The notes under the pieces were generated by a model. The model was not told where the DNA came from and made no database searches. It worked only from the letters and a program-made list of their open reading frames with translations. The position numbers and the translations under genes are program-made. This document shows positions 26,091 through 33,943 of a stretch of DNA of 64,000 bases, in pieces (positions within the stretch are counted from its first letter, which is position 1; every line of letters begins with the position of its first letter). The stretch lies in assembly GCF_000821085.1 (NCBI RefSeq), contig NZ_CCXR01000001.1, positions 3,555,001 to 3,619,000 of the forward strand, given 5' to 3'. Source of the stretch: Bacillus sp. B-jedd. Its GTDB lineage: Bacteria > Bacillota > Bacilli > Bacillales > Cytobacillaceae.

Positions 26091-27890
26091 TTAGACTACG
26101 TATTTTTCGGCGTCGATAAGCCGGTCGGCGGCTTGGCGCTTTAGGGCGATGACGTTGGTTGGTGTGTGGCGGGTGAATTTGCGGAGTGCTGACATGAGCA
26201 TCCGCAGGCTGTCGCCTTCTTCGGTGGCGACGAGTGTTTCTTTGGCGTGCTGTTCGATTTCGTTGAATGCTTCCTGGCAGAAAATCTGGGTGTAGAGGAG
26301 TTTCTGCCGGGATTTTTCGAGGCCTGCTTTGTTGATGGCCTTTTCGGTTCTCAGGACGGCGGATTCCATCGCGTAGGCGTTGGAGATGATGTCGGCGATG
26401 TTGACGAGGATTTCCTGTTCCGCTTCAAGCGCCTTACCGTATTTTTGGGCGGCGAGTCCTGCTGCGAGGAGGCCGATTTTCTTAGCGTTCTTGACGAGGT
26501 GCTTTTCCTGAGCGAGCGGTTCGTCGCCTGGCTCTTCCGGCATCATCATCATGAGTTCTTCCTGAAGTTGCTGGGCTTTCTGGAAGAGCGGGAGTTCGCC
26601 TTTCATGGCTTTCCTGATATAGGTGCCTGGGACGAGCAAGCGGTTGATTTCGTTTGTGCCCTCGAAGATGCGGTTGATTCGCGAGTCGCGGTAGGCGCGC
26701 TCGATTTCGTATTCGGCCATGTAGCCGTAGCCGCCATGTATCTGGACGCCTTCGTCGACGACATAGTCGAGTGTTTCGGTGCCGAAGACTTTGTTGAGTG
26801 AGCATTCGATGGCGTATTCGGCGATTGACTTGGCGACTTGGAGGCCGTCTTTGGCTTCGTCTTCGGTGAGGCGCCCCATCCGGTCTTCGAATAGGCCGAC
26901 GGTGCGGTAGACGGAGCTTTCGGCGGCATAGATTTTCGCGGCCATTGTCGCGAATTTTTCTTTTGTCAGGTTGAATTGCGAGATTGGCGTTTTGAATTGC
27001 TGGCGCTGGTTGGCGTATTGTAATGTGATTTCTAGTGCGCGCTTGGCTCCGCCGACGACGCCGACGCCGAGTTTGTAGCGGCCGATGTTCAGGATGTTGA
27101 AGGCGATGATGTGGCCACGGCCTGGTTCGCCGAGCAGGTTTTCTTTCGGGATTTGTGCATCTTCAAGGATGAGGGTTCTGGTTGATGAGCCTTTAATGCC
27201 CATTTTCTTTTCTTCGGCCCCGACGGAGACGCCCGGGAATTCGCGTTCGACGATGAAGGCGGAGAATTGTTCACCGTCGATTTTCGCGTAGACGATGAAG
27301 ACGTCGGCAAAAGCGGAGTTGGTAATCCACTGCTTTTCGCCGTTCAGGACGTAGTGGGTTCCTTCCGCGTTCAGTTTGGCGGTTGTTTTTGCACCAAGTG
27401 CGTCGGATCCGGAGCCTGGCTCAGTTAGTGCGTAGGCAGCCAGTTTTTCGCCGGTGGCGAGTTCGGGCAGATACTTTTGTTTTTGTTCTTCGTTTCCGAA
27501 GAGGACGATTGGCAGTGAGCCGATGCCGACGTGGGCGCCGTGTGAGATGGAGAATCCTCCGGCGCGGGCCATTTTTTCGGCGATGAGAGCGGAGCTGACT
27601 TTGTCGAGTGCGAGTCCGCCGTATTCTTCTGGGACATCGGCGCCGAGTAGGCCGAGTTCGCCTGCTTTTTTCAATAGTTTGACGGAGCGGTCGAATTCGT
27701 GGTTTTCGATGTGTTCGATTTGCGGCATGACTTCTTTGTCGATGTATTCTTCGGTGGTTTTGGCGATCATTTTGTGTTCGTCGGTGTAGTCTTCGGGTGT
27801 GAAGACGCGGTCGGCGGGGATGTCTTCAATGAGGAAGCTACCGCCTTTGATTGGTTGGGTCTCGGTTTGGTCGAGTTGGTGTTGCGACAT
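26091..27890 (-). CDS. fadE: Acyl-CoA dehydrogenase FadE
   Basis: This 599-residue flavoenzyme carries out the first beta-oxidation step, making trans-2-enoyl-CoA. It matches the FadE/YusJ type with a long C-terminal extension. Visible signatures are YALTEPGSGSDALGAKTTA and WITNSAFADVFIVYAK for FAD and substrate, IKGSSTRTL, and QIHGGYGYMAEYEIERAYRD with RINRIFEGTNEIN near 400. The catalytic glutamate should be in the EYEIER region or the NEIN region depending on subclass. ACGGAGGA precedes the ATG. It is the last gene of the operon, separated from fadA by 536 bp containing a 21-bp repeat array. Codons are strongly GC-ending. Confidence 0.92.
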   Translation of the reverse strand: MSQHQLDQTETQPIKGGSFLIEDIPADRVFTPEDYTDEHKMIAKTTEEYIDKEVMPQIEHIENHEFDRSVKLLKKAGELGLLGADVPEEYGGLALDKVSSALIAEKMARAGGFSISHGAHVGIGSLPIVLFGNEEQKQKYLPELATGEKLAAYALTEPGSGSDALGAKTTAKLNAEGTHYVLNGEKQWITNSAFADVFIVYAKIDGEQFSAFIVEREFPGVSVGAEEKKMGIKGSSTRTLILEDAQIPKENLLGEPGRGHIIAFNILNIGRYKLGVGVVGGAKRALEITLQYANQRQQFKTPISQFNLTKEKFATMAAKIYAAESSVYRTVGLFEDRMGRLTEDEAKDGLQVAKSIAEYAIECSLNKVFGTETLDYVVDEGVQIHGGYGYMAEYEIERAYRDSRINRIFEGTNEINRLLVPGTYIRKAMKGELPLFQKAQQLQEELMMMMPEEPGDEPLAQEKHLVKNAKKIGLLAAGLAAQKYGKALEAEQEILVNIADIISNAYAMESAVLRTEKAINKAGLEKSRQKLLYTQIFCQEAFNEIEQHAKETLVATEEGDSLRMLMSALRKFTRHTPTNVIALKRQAADRLIDAEKYVV

Positions 27891-28100
27891 TTTGAGTCCT
27901 CCGTTTCCTTATTGGGTTTTGTGGTCAGGGAATGGATGCCTGTTTTTGTTTTTTGATACGCGGGGAGCGTGCTGAGTGATTAGCGTTTCTCATCCCGCGC
28001 CGGGCATCCTTCTGGGTTGCCTTTGTCGTTCGTGCTGGAAAATCAGTTGGCCGGTAAAATTCTCGGTTTGGCCAGTTGAAAATCGGCCGATAACCCCGGC

Positions 28101-28268
28101 GATATTTGGATAATAGAAGGTCGTATTTGGATAATAAACGAGCGTATTTGGATAATAGAAGGTCGTATTTGGATAATAAACGTTGAAAATTGGATAATAG
28201 ACGAGCGAAATTGGATAATAAACGGCCAGATTTGGATAATAAACGGCTGAAATTGGATAATAGAACTC
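28101..28268. repeat. 21-bp tandem repeat array between fadA and fadE (GGATAATA type)
   Basis: Eight units with TTGGATAATA start at 28106, 28127, 28148, 28169, 28190, 28211, 28232 and 28253, a strict 21-bp spacing. The common part is TTGGATAATARAC; the last seven or eight bases vary (GAGCGT, GGTCGT, GGCCAG and others). It fills most of the gap upstream of fadE and is transcribed with the operon. Confidence 0.95.
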
Positions 28269-28289
28269 TTTAACAGTAGGGCTTTACTT

Positions 28290-28348
28290 CGTTAACAAGG
28301 CTATAAAAGCTTTAGAATGCTACTTTTATAGCCGGCTTTTCGTTAACG
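28290..28348. repeat. Nested inverted repeat downstream of fadA
   Basis: Outer arms CGTTAAC (28290-28296) and GTTAACG (28342-28348) enclose inner arms GGCTATAAAAG (28299-28309) and CTTTTATAGCC (28323-28333). On the minus strand no clean T-run follows, so it looks more like an mRNA processing or stabilising hairpin than a full terminator. Confidence 0.8.
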
Positions 28349-28397
28349 AGGGTTTTTCATCCATTTTTCGGCATGAAAATCTGTATACTGAATCGAA

Positions 28398-28426
28398 AAA
28401 AGCAATGGAATCATCCTCCTGCTTTT
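28398..28426. repeat. REP-like palindrome abutting the fadA stop codon, copy 3
   Basis: AAAAGCA and TGCTTTT flank GGAGGATGATTCC (minus-strand reading), a diverged form of the GGGGACGGTTCC core. The right arm touches the fadA stop codon. Its trailing T-run could also give weak termination. Confidence 0.5.
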
Positions 28427-29602
28427 CTACAACATTTCGAAGACTCCGGCTGCGCCCATTCCGCCGCCTATACACATGGTGACGACGCCGAATTGCTGGT
28501 TGCGGCGTTTTAGTTCGTGGATTAGAGACAGTGTCAGTTTTGTGCCAGTGCAACCGAGCGGGTGGCCAAGTGCGATGGCGCCGCCGTTGACGTTAACCTT
28601 GTCTTCGTCTAAGCCGAGTTCGCGGATGACCTGGATTGCCTGGGATGCGAAGGCTTCGTTCAGCTCAAATAACGAGATGTCGCTTAGTTCCAGTCCGGCG
28701 AGCTTGAGCGCTTTCGGGATGGCGACTACGGGACCTACTCCCATGATTTCCGGCGGGACGCCTCCGACGGCGAATGACCGGAATTTTGCGAGCGGCTTTA
28801 GGCCAAGTGATTCTGCTTTTTCACGATCCATGACCATGACGGCGGCTGCGCCATCGCTTGTTTGCGAGGCATTCCCGGCTGTGACGGTTCCTTGGACTGA
28901 GAAGGCCGGACGCAGTTTTGCGAGTGTTTCTACGTTTGTTCCTGGCCTTACGCCTTCGTCATTAGCGAATTGGAACGTTTTTTCTTTCAGTTTATTGTCA
29001 GCTCCGACAGAGCGGATGGTGACATCTACCGGGACGATTTCGTCCTTGAATTTGCCTTCCTTGATGGCGCGTTCGGCGCGCTCATGACTGCGGACGGCGA
29101 ATTCGTCCTGATCTAGGCGGGTGACGCCGAACTTTTCAGCGACCTTTTCGGCGGTGTGGCCCATGCTCATATAATACTGCGGGGCAGTTTCAGCAAGCCG
29201 GACGTTCGGGCGGGTGACATGGCCCATCATCGGCACCATGCTCATGGATTCCGCTCCGCCGGCGAGGATGGTGTCGGCCTGGCCGAGCATGATCCTTTCG
29301 GCGGCGTAGGCGATTGTCTGCAGGCCGCTCGAGCAGTACCGGTTGATGGTGATGGCCGGGACTTCGTACGGGAGTCCGGCCAGGCCGGCAATGTTGCGGG
29401 CCATGTTCAGGCCCTGTTCCGCTTCCGGCATCGCGCAGCCGATAATGACATCATCTATGTTTCCTTCGTAGTTGCCGGCCCGCTTCAAGGTTTCCTTGAT
29501 GACGAGCGCGCCGAGGTCGTCGGGGCGAACGTGGGCGAGTGAGCCCTTCTTCGCCTTTCCAACCGGCGTGCGGGCTCCGGCAACAATGACCGCTTCTCTC
29601 AT
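28427..29602 (-). CDS. fadA: 3-ketoacyl-CoA thiolase FadA
   Basis: This 391-residue thiolase performs the last beta-oxidation step, releasing acetyl-CoA. It begins [20 protein letters not shown]; the acylated cysteine is in [17 protein letters not shown] near 88; the base-forming [25 protein letters not shown] with its histidine, and the C-terminal [17 protein letters not shown] loop are all intact. Length is usual. GAGGAACCCC precedes the ATG. It corresponds to B. subtilis YusK in the fadNAE operon. An 500-bp repeat-bearing gap separates it from fadN. Confidence 0.93.
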   Translation of the reverse strand: MREAVIVAGARTPVGKAKKGSLAHVRPDDLGALVIKETLKRAGNYEGNIDDVIIGCAMPEAEQGLNMARNIAGLAGLPYEVPAITINRYCSSGLQTIAYAAERIMLGQADTILAGGAESMSMVPMMGHVTRPNVRLAETAPQYYMSMGHTAEKVAEKFGVTRLDQDEFAVRSHERAERAIKEGKFKDEIVPVDVTIRSVGADNKLKEKTFQFANDEGVRPGTNVETLAKLRPAFSVQGTVTAGNASQTSDGAAAVMVMDREKAESLGLKPLAKFRSFAVGGVPPEIMGVGPVVAIPKALKLAGLELSDISLFELNEAFASQAIQVIRELGLDEDKVNVNGGAIALGHPLGCTGTKLTLSLIHELKRRNQQFGVVTMCIGGGMGAAGVFEML

Positions 29603-29680
29603 TGGGGTTCCTCTCTTTCTGTCTAGGTTTTTTGTATTCTTTTGGTCTAGTAACCTAGTGTGTATTTGGAAAAGTGTTTC

Positions 29681-29932
29681 GGGTTATCCGGAAATAATTA
29701 CGATTTATCCGGAGAAATTTGCGTTTTATCCGGAATTTTTTGCAACTTATCCGGATTTATTTTGGTTTATCCGGAAAGTTTTTCGGTTTATCCGGAATTG
29801 CAGTTGGTGAATGAACTTGGTTTATCCAGAGTTGTTTACTTATCCTTGCATTTTTCATTTTTATCCGCGGATTTTGCGTTTTATCCGTGGATTTTTCGTT
29901 TTATCCGTGGATTATCCGTTTTAGCCGCGGAT
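29681..29932. repeat. 20-21-bp tandem repeat array between fadN and fadA (TTATCC type)
   Basis: TTATCC cores occur at 29684, 29705, 29726, 29747, 29767 and 29788 (21, 21, 21, 20, 21 bp), then after a break at 29822, 29840, 29861, 29881 and 29901 with a diverged TTAGCC at 29921. The first set reads TTATCCGGA, the second TTATCCGCGGA or TTATCCGTGGA. The core is the reverse complement of GGATAA in the array on the other side of fadA. Confidence 0.92.
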
Positions 29933-29969
29933 TTTCCGATATCCTTTGTTGACAGTTGGTGAATGAACT
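29801..29969. repeat. 17-bp direct repeats bracketing the second half of the array
   Basis: CAGTTGGTGAATGAACT occurs exactly at 29801-29817 and again at 29953-29969, flanking the TTATCCGYGG half of the array. This suggests that the segment between them arose by duplication or insertion. Confidence 0.9.
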
Positions 29970-30044
29970 GCCAGCCGTATTGATGGCAAAGCTCCGAAGC
30001 CTAGACGAGGTATGGTTCTGGAACTTATTCGATGCTGGAATTAA

Positions 30045-30082
30045 GTAATGGAACCGTCCTCCCTGCATGAGCTTCTGCGGCT
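30045..30082. repeat. REP-like element, copy 4
   Basis: GGAACCGTCCTCCCTGC (core GGAGGACGGTTCC on the minus strand) is preceded by TAATG and followed by ATGAGCTTC. It sits just past the fadN stop at 30106. Confidence 0.5.
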
Positions 30083-30105
30083 TTTTCTTTTGCACGAAAT
30101 AGGTT

Positions 30106-32535
30106 TTAGTTCCTCAGCGGCTTGCCTTTCATGAGCATGTGTTGCATGCGTTGTTGCGATTTGGGTTCGGCGAGGAGGCTGAGGAAGGCTTCTCGCTCGA
30201 GGTCGAGCAGGTATTGTTCGTCTACTTCGGTGCCGTATGGGAGTTTGCCGCCGGCTAGGACGTAGGCGAGTTTTTTGGCGATTTTCATGTCGTGGTCGGA
30301 GATGTAGCCGGATAGCTTCATCGCTTCGGCGCCGAGCATGAGTGCGGCGTAGCCGGTTTCGCCGGTGACCGGGATTTTCCTCCTTACTGGCGGTTTGTAG
30401 CCTTGTTCGCTCAAGTTCAGGACGGCTTGTTTGGCGTCATGCAGCTGGTGGTCGCTGTTGACGGAAATGCCATCGGCGCGGTACAGGAAGTTGAGTTCTC
30501 GCGCTTCGTCGCCGGATGTTGAGACTTTCGCCATGGCGATGGTTTCGAATACTTTGGCGGCGACTTTCATCAGGTCGAAGTCTACGCCTTTCGGGAGGGC
30601 GTTCAGGTGCCGGATATAGAGCTCCTTGTTGCCCCCGCCGCCCGGGATGAGGCCGACGCCGACTTCAACGAGGCCCATGTATGTTTCCATGTTGGCCTGG
30701 ATGTGTGCGCATGGCAGGCAGACTTCTGTGCCTCCGCCTAGTGTCATGCTGAATGGCGCGGCGGCGACCGGTTTGGTCGCGTATTTGATTTTCATCATCG
30801 TATTTTGGAACTGCCTGACGACCATATCGAGGTCGAAGAAGTTGTCATCCTGCGCTTCCATTAGAATCATCGCGAGATTGGCGCCGACGCAGAAGTTTTT
30901 GCCTTGGTTGCCGATGACGAGGCCTTTATAGTTCTTTTCAACTTCGTCGATGGCAAAATTGATCATCTGCAAAATATCGGGCCCGATGGCGTTGTTCTGC
31001 GAATGGAACTCGAGCAGCGCGACTCCGTCCCCAATATCGATGAGGCTTGCGCCGGTGTTCTTTTTGATGACTCCTTTTTCTTTCTTGATCTGCTTCAGAT
31101 CGATGACTTTCGGGTTCACTTCAAGCGGCTTATATTCGCCGTTGTCGTAATAAGTGTTTTCGCTGTAGAAGGAGCTATGTCCGGCAGCGAGCATGTCGGT
31201 GACCCAAGATGGAACCTTGTTGCCTTGTTCCTTCATTTTATTGACGGCGCGTTCGACGCCAATCGCGTCCCATGTTTCGAACGGCCCCTGCTCCCAGCCG
31301 AAGCCCCACTTCATCGCGCGGTCGATTGACGGGATGTCGTCGGCGATTTTGCCAAGAAGCTCGGCGGAATAGAGCAGGACCGGGCTCAGGATATTCCAGA
31401 GCAGTGTACCGGCGCGGTCGTCTTTCGCAAATACAAGCGCTTTCATTTTATTCGCCTTACCTTTTTCCTGCTTGGCGAGTTCGGTCGCCTGTGTTTTCAA
31501 TTTTTTGCGCGGGCTGTATTCGAGTGTCTCCGGGTTAAGTTCGAGAATGTCCTTGCCTTCTTTTTTATAGAAACCCTGGCCGGATTTGCTGCCGAGCCAG
31601 CCTTTTTCGAGCATCGTTTTCATGAATGGCGGGACATCGAATACGTCTTTTTCAGCGCCTTCCGCCTGGTCGTATACGTTTTTAGCGACATGGACAAATG
31701 TATCGAGTCCGACGACGTCCAGTGTCCGGAATGTCGCTGACTTCGGGCGTCCGATGAGCGGGCCGGTGATCGAGTCGACTTCTCCGACCGAGTAGCCGCC
31801 CTTGAGCATTTCCCTCAGTGTGACGAGCAGGCCGTATGTGCCGATGCGGTTCGCGATGAAGTTCGGTGTGTCTTTTGCGACGACGACGCCCTTGCCAAGT
31901 ACGTCCTCACTGAACGTTTTCATGAACTGGAGCACTTCCGGGACGGTGTTTTTCGTTGGAATGAGTTCGAGCAGTTTCAGGTAACGTGGTGGGTTGAAGA
32001 AATGCGTGCCAAGGAAGTGTTTCTGGAAATCCTCGGAGTGGCCTTCCGCCATCGCTTCGACCGAGATGCCGGATGTGTTCGAGCTGACGATGCTGCCCGG
32101 TTTCCGGTACTGGTCGACTTTCTGGAATACTTGTTTCTTGATGTCGAGGTTCTCGGTGACGACTTCGATGATCCAGTCGGCGTCCTTCAGCTTTTCGAGA
32201 TCGTCCTCAAGGTTGCCAGCTTCGATGAGCTGCAGGTTTTCCTTGACGGTGAGTGGCGCTGGCTTCTGCTTGAGCAGCTTCTGGAGCGACTCGGTGGCAA
32301 TCCGGTTGCGGACTTGCCTGTCTTCGAGTGTAAGTCCCTTCGCTTGCTCGGCTTTGTTTGGCTCACGCGGTACGATGTCGAGCACGAGTGTCGGGATGCC
32401 GATGTTGGCGAGATGGGCGGCGATGCCGGAGCCCATCACCCCTGAACCGAGGACGGCGGCTTTTTTGATCAGGAATTTCTGTTGGTGCTGTTGTGTTTGT
32501 TGCTGGTTTTGCATAGGCGTTTGAGGTTGAATCAC
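30106..32535 (-). CDS. fadN: 3-hydroxyacyl-CoA dehydrogenase / enoyl-CoA hydratase FadN
   Basis: About 809 residues joining two beta-oxidation activities. The N-terminal NAD-binding domain shows IKKAAVLGSGVMGSGIAAHL and NTSGISVEAMAEG, FLGTHFFNPPRYLKLLELIP and GKGVVVAKDTPNFIANR. The C-terminal crotonase domain shows GLVIGNQGKNFCVGANL and LGGGTEVCLPC. It matches YusL of B. subtilis (about 789 residues). I start at the GTG at 32535, seven bases behind GAAGGGGGA; the longer frame would run through the operator region. It heads the operon and is repressed, by inference, by FadR. Confidence 0.92.
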   Translation of the reverse strand: MIQPQTPMQNQQQTQQHQQKFLIKKAAVLGSGVMGSGIAAHLANIGIPTLVLDIVPREPNKAEQAKGLTLEDRQVRNRIATESLQKLLKQKPAPLTVKENLQLIEAGNLEDDLEKLKDADWIIEVVTENLDIKKQVFQKVDQYRKPGSIVSSNTSGISVEAMAEGHSEDFQKHFLGTHFFNPPRYLKLLELIPTKNTVPEVLQFMKTFSEDVLGKGVVVAKDTPNFIANRIGTYGLLVTLREMLKGGYSVGEVDSITGPLIGRPKSATFRTLDVVGLDTFVHVAKNVYDQAEGAEKDVFDVPPFMKTMLEKGWLGSKSGQGFYKKEGKDILELNPETLEYSPRKKLKTQATELAKQEKGKANKMKALVFAKDDRAGTLLWNILSPVLLYSAELLGKIADDIPSIDRAMKWGFGWEQGPFETWDAIGVERAVNKMKEQGNKVPSWVTDMLAAGHSSFYSENTYYDNGEYKPLEVNPKVIDLKQIKKEKGVIKKNTGASLIDIGDGVALLEFHSQNNAIGPDILQMINFAIDEVEKNYKGLVIGNQGKNFCVGANLAMILMEAQDDNFFDLDMVVRQFQNTMMKIKYATKPVAAAPFSMTLGGGTEVCLPCAHIQANMETYMGLVEVGVGLIPGGGGNKELYIRHLNALPKGVDFDLMKVAAKVFETIAMAKVSTSGDEARELNFLYRADGISVNSDHQLHDAKQAVLNLSEQGYKPPVRRKIPVTGETGYAALMLGAEAMKLSGYISDHDMKIAKKLAYVLAGGKLPYGTEVDEQYLLDLEREAFLSLLAEPKSQQRMQHMLMKGKPLRN

Positions 32536-32561
32536 ATACGTCTCCCCCTTCGACAAATTTT

Positions 32562-32579
32562 TGAATGAATACTCATTCA
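32562..32579. promoter_or_regulatory. FadR operator
   Basis: TGAATGAATACTCATTCA is a full match to the B. subtilis FadR operator consensus TGAATGAMTANTCATTCA. It lies 27 bp upstream of the fadN start. Long-chain acyl-CoA should release FadR and allow expression of the operon. Confidence 0.88.
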
Positions 32580-32684
32580 TTTTTTCGACAAAAAAATATT
32601 GAGTCGGTTTTGTGGTAGTTTTTGCATGAGTGAGCGGCCTTTGGGATGGCCGTCCTCCTCCTCTTCCACAAAACCCCATGGAAA

Positions 32685-32736
32685 TAAATGAGTGCTCGTT
32701 ACCTTTAATAATAAAATATTTAGAAAATTGGTGCAA
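32685..32736 (-). promoter_or_regulatory. fadN promoter with a second, degenerate FadR-like site
   Basis: On the minus strand TTGCAC (32736-32731) and TATTAT (32713-32708) are 17 bases apart. Just downstream, 32702-32685 holds the near-palindrome AACGAGCACTCATT, 12 of 18 matches to the FadR box, placed over the expected start of transcription. Confidence 0.55.
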
Positions 32737-32795
32737 CAATTAAGATGAAGCAGCCGATTTAAAAAGAAATCCTTTTCAGTTCATTTGTGATAACT

Positions 32796-32804
32796 TGTTA
32801 TAAT
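32796..32804 (+). promoter_or_regulatory. Extended -10 promoter of the kinase gene
   Basis: TGTTATAAT is an exact extended -10 box (TGnTATAAT). Transcription would begin near 32811, about 32 bases before the first ATG. No good -35 box accompanies it. Confidence 0.55.
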
Positions 32805-32842
32805 ACCAACATAAGTTTTCGTTTTCCCAGTAGATTCAGATA

Positions 32843-33670
32843 ATGTCTATATATGGAAAGGAGGAGAGGACCGTTTCAATTTTCCGTGCAATCAGGAAGG
32901 TTTACCAATTTTTTGCGGACAGGCCTTTTAAAAAGGGAACCGTGTTGAACGGCCATTACGAAATTTTGCGGGTGATAGGGGCTGGAAGCTACGGGATTGT
33001 TTATCAGTGCCAAGACTTAATTGCCAACGAAATTCGAGTGGTTAAACAGCTTCGGCCTAGTAAGCGCCGCAGCAAAAAAGAGGTGGCGCTGTTTAGAAAT
33101 GAAATATCCGTATTGCGTACGCTTGACCACAAAAATATCCCGAAGTTAGTTGAAACCATTTCCACTGATGGGCATTTATTTTACGTTATGGATTTTCTTA
33201 AAGGGGATAATTTGGAGGAACAAATATTTTTGGGCAAAAAGACATTTATTGAGGTAGAGTCTTTACTCGTTCTGGGCCACCTGCTTGAACTGCTCGAGTA
33301 TCTTCATAAACAACACATTTACCATCAAGATCTACGCATTCCAAACATTTTAATTTCAAACAAAGAACTTTTCCTGATCGATTTCGGTTTGGCAAAAAGT
33401 TCTTCACATGACCGACAAGAAAACATCCTGGAGATGAAGCAGCAGGACTACTATGATCTGGGAGAGATTCTATTGTATCTCCTTTATACGACGTACCCTT
33501 CCAAAAGCAAAAAAGCTCTTCCTTGGACAGAAGAACTTTCTTTAGAAAAGGAAACGGTTTATTTGTTAAAAAGGCTGCTGCAGTTGGAAGAACCCTACAT
33601 AACTACTAGTGAAATTTCAAAAGATCTCCATGCTGCACTTCAAGCAAACAAACGGAGGGAGGAAGATTAA
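32843..33670 (+). CDS. Hanks-type serine/threonine protein kinase
   Basis: This 275-residue soluble kinase has all main motifs: glycine loop IGAGSYGIVY (45-54), ATP lysine K68 in RVVKQL, HQD at 161-163 in place of HRD, and DFG at 180-182. It lacks a membrane segment and external sensor, like B. subtilis YbdM. The ATG at 32843 has no ribosome site, while AAAGGAGGAG lies 15 bases inside the frame and is followed by GTT, TCA and ATT but no ATG, GTG or TTG at proper distance; the true start is uncertain. Its stop overlaps the stop of a small convergent gene. Confidence 0.82.
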   Translation: MSIYGKEERTVSIFRAIRKVYQFFADRPFKKGTVLNGHYEILRVIGAGSYGIVYQCQDLIANEIRVVKQLRPSKRRSKKEVALFRNEISVLRTLDHKNIPKLVETISTDGHLFYVMDFLKGDNLEEQIFLGKKTFIEVESLLVLGHLLELLEYLHKQHIYHQDLRIPNILISNKELFLIDFGLAKSSSHDRQENILEMKQQDYYDLGEILLYLLYTTYPSKSKKALPWTEELSLEKETVYLLKRLLQLEEPYITTSEISKDLHAALQANKRREED

Positions 33671-33828
33671 CTGCTGCTTCGGCCCTTCCGTTTGTAGTAG
33701 TTGCTTCCACTTAACGGAGAGCGGTTATACCGCCGGTTGCTGCTGCTTCCTTTTCGATAATGGCCATGTCTTCGCTCACTGCTGCCTTGGGAAAGCTTCT
33801 TAATTTGCTTGAGAATTTTTTTAAACAT
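33667..33828 (-). CDS. Small basic Ser/Arg/Tyr-rich protein
   Basis: A 53-residue frame starts at an ATG five bases behind a perfect AAAGGAGGT. It begins MFKKILKQIKKLSQGSSERR and ends in a repeat-like stretch of S, R, N, Y and K (SNYYKRKGRSSS). The overall charge is strongly positive, suggesting nucleic-acid or anionic-surface binding; the many Ser and Tyr could be kinase targets. Its stop codon overlaps the stop of the kinase gene on the other strand. No family was recognised. Confidence 0.68.
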   Translation of the reverse strand: MFKKILKQIKKLSQGSSERRHGHYRKGSSSNRRYNRSPLSGSNYYKRKGRSSS

Positions 33829-33943
33829 CGCTTACCTCCTTTTCTTTTTCTTCACTTTTAGCCTAACATATTAAGCTGCTGAAACACATTGAAACGCAGG
33901 ACAGTGCAAGAGCAAAAATCCACGGTTTTTTTCAAGCTTTCCC

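Noticed and set aside
26247..32524. Many long plus-strand frames opposite fadE, fadA and fadN
   Set aside because: They mirror GC-rich codons of the fad genes, have skewed composition and lack ribosome sites.
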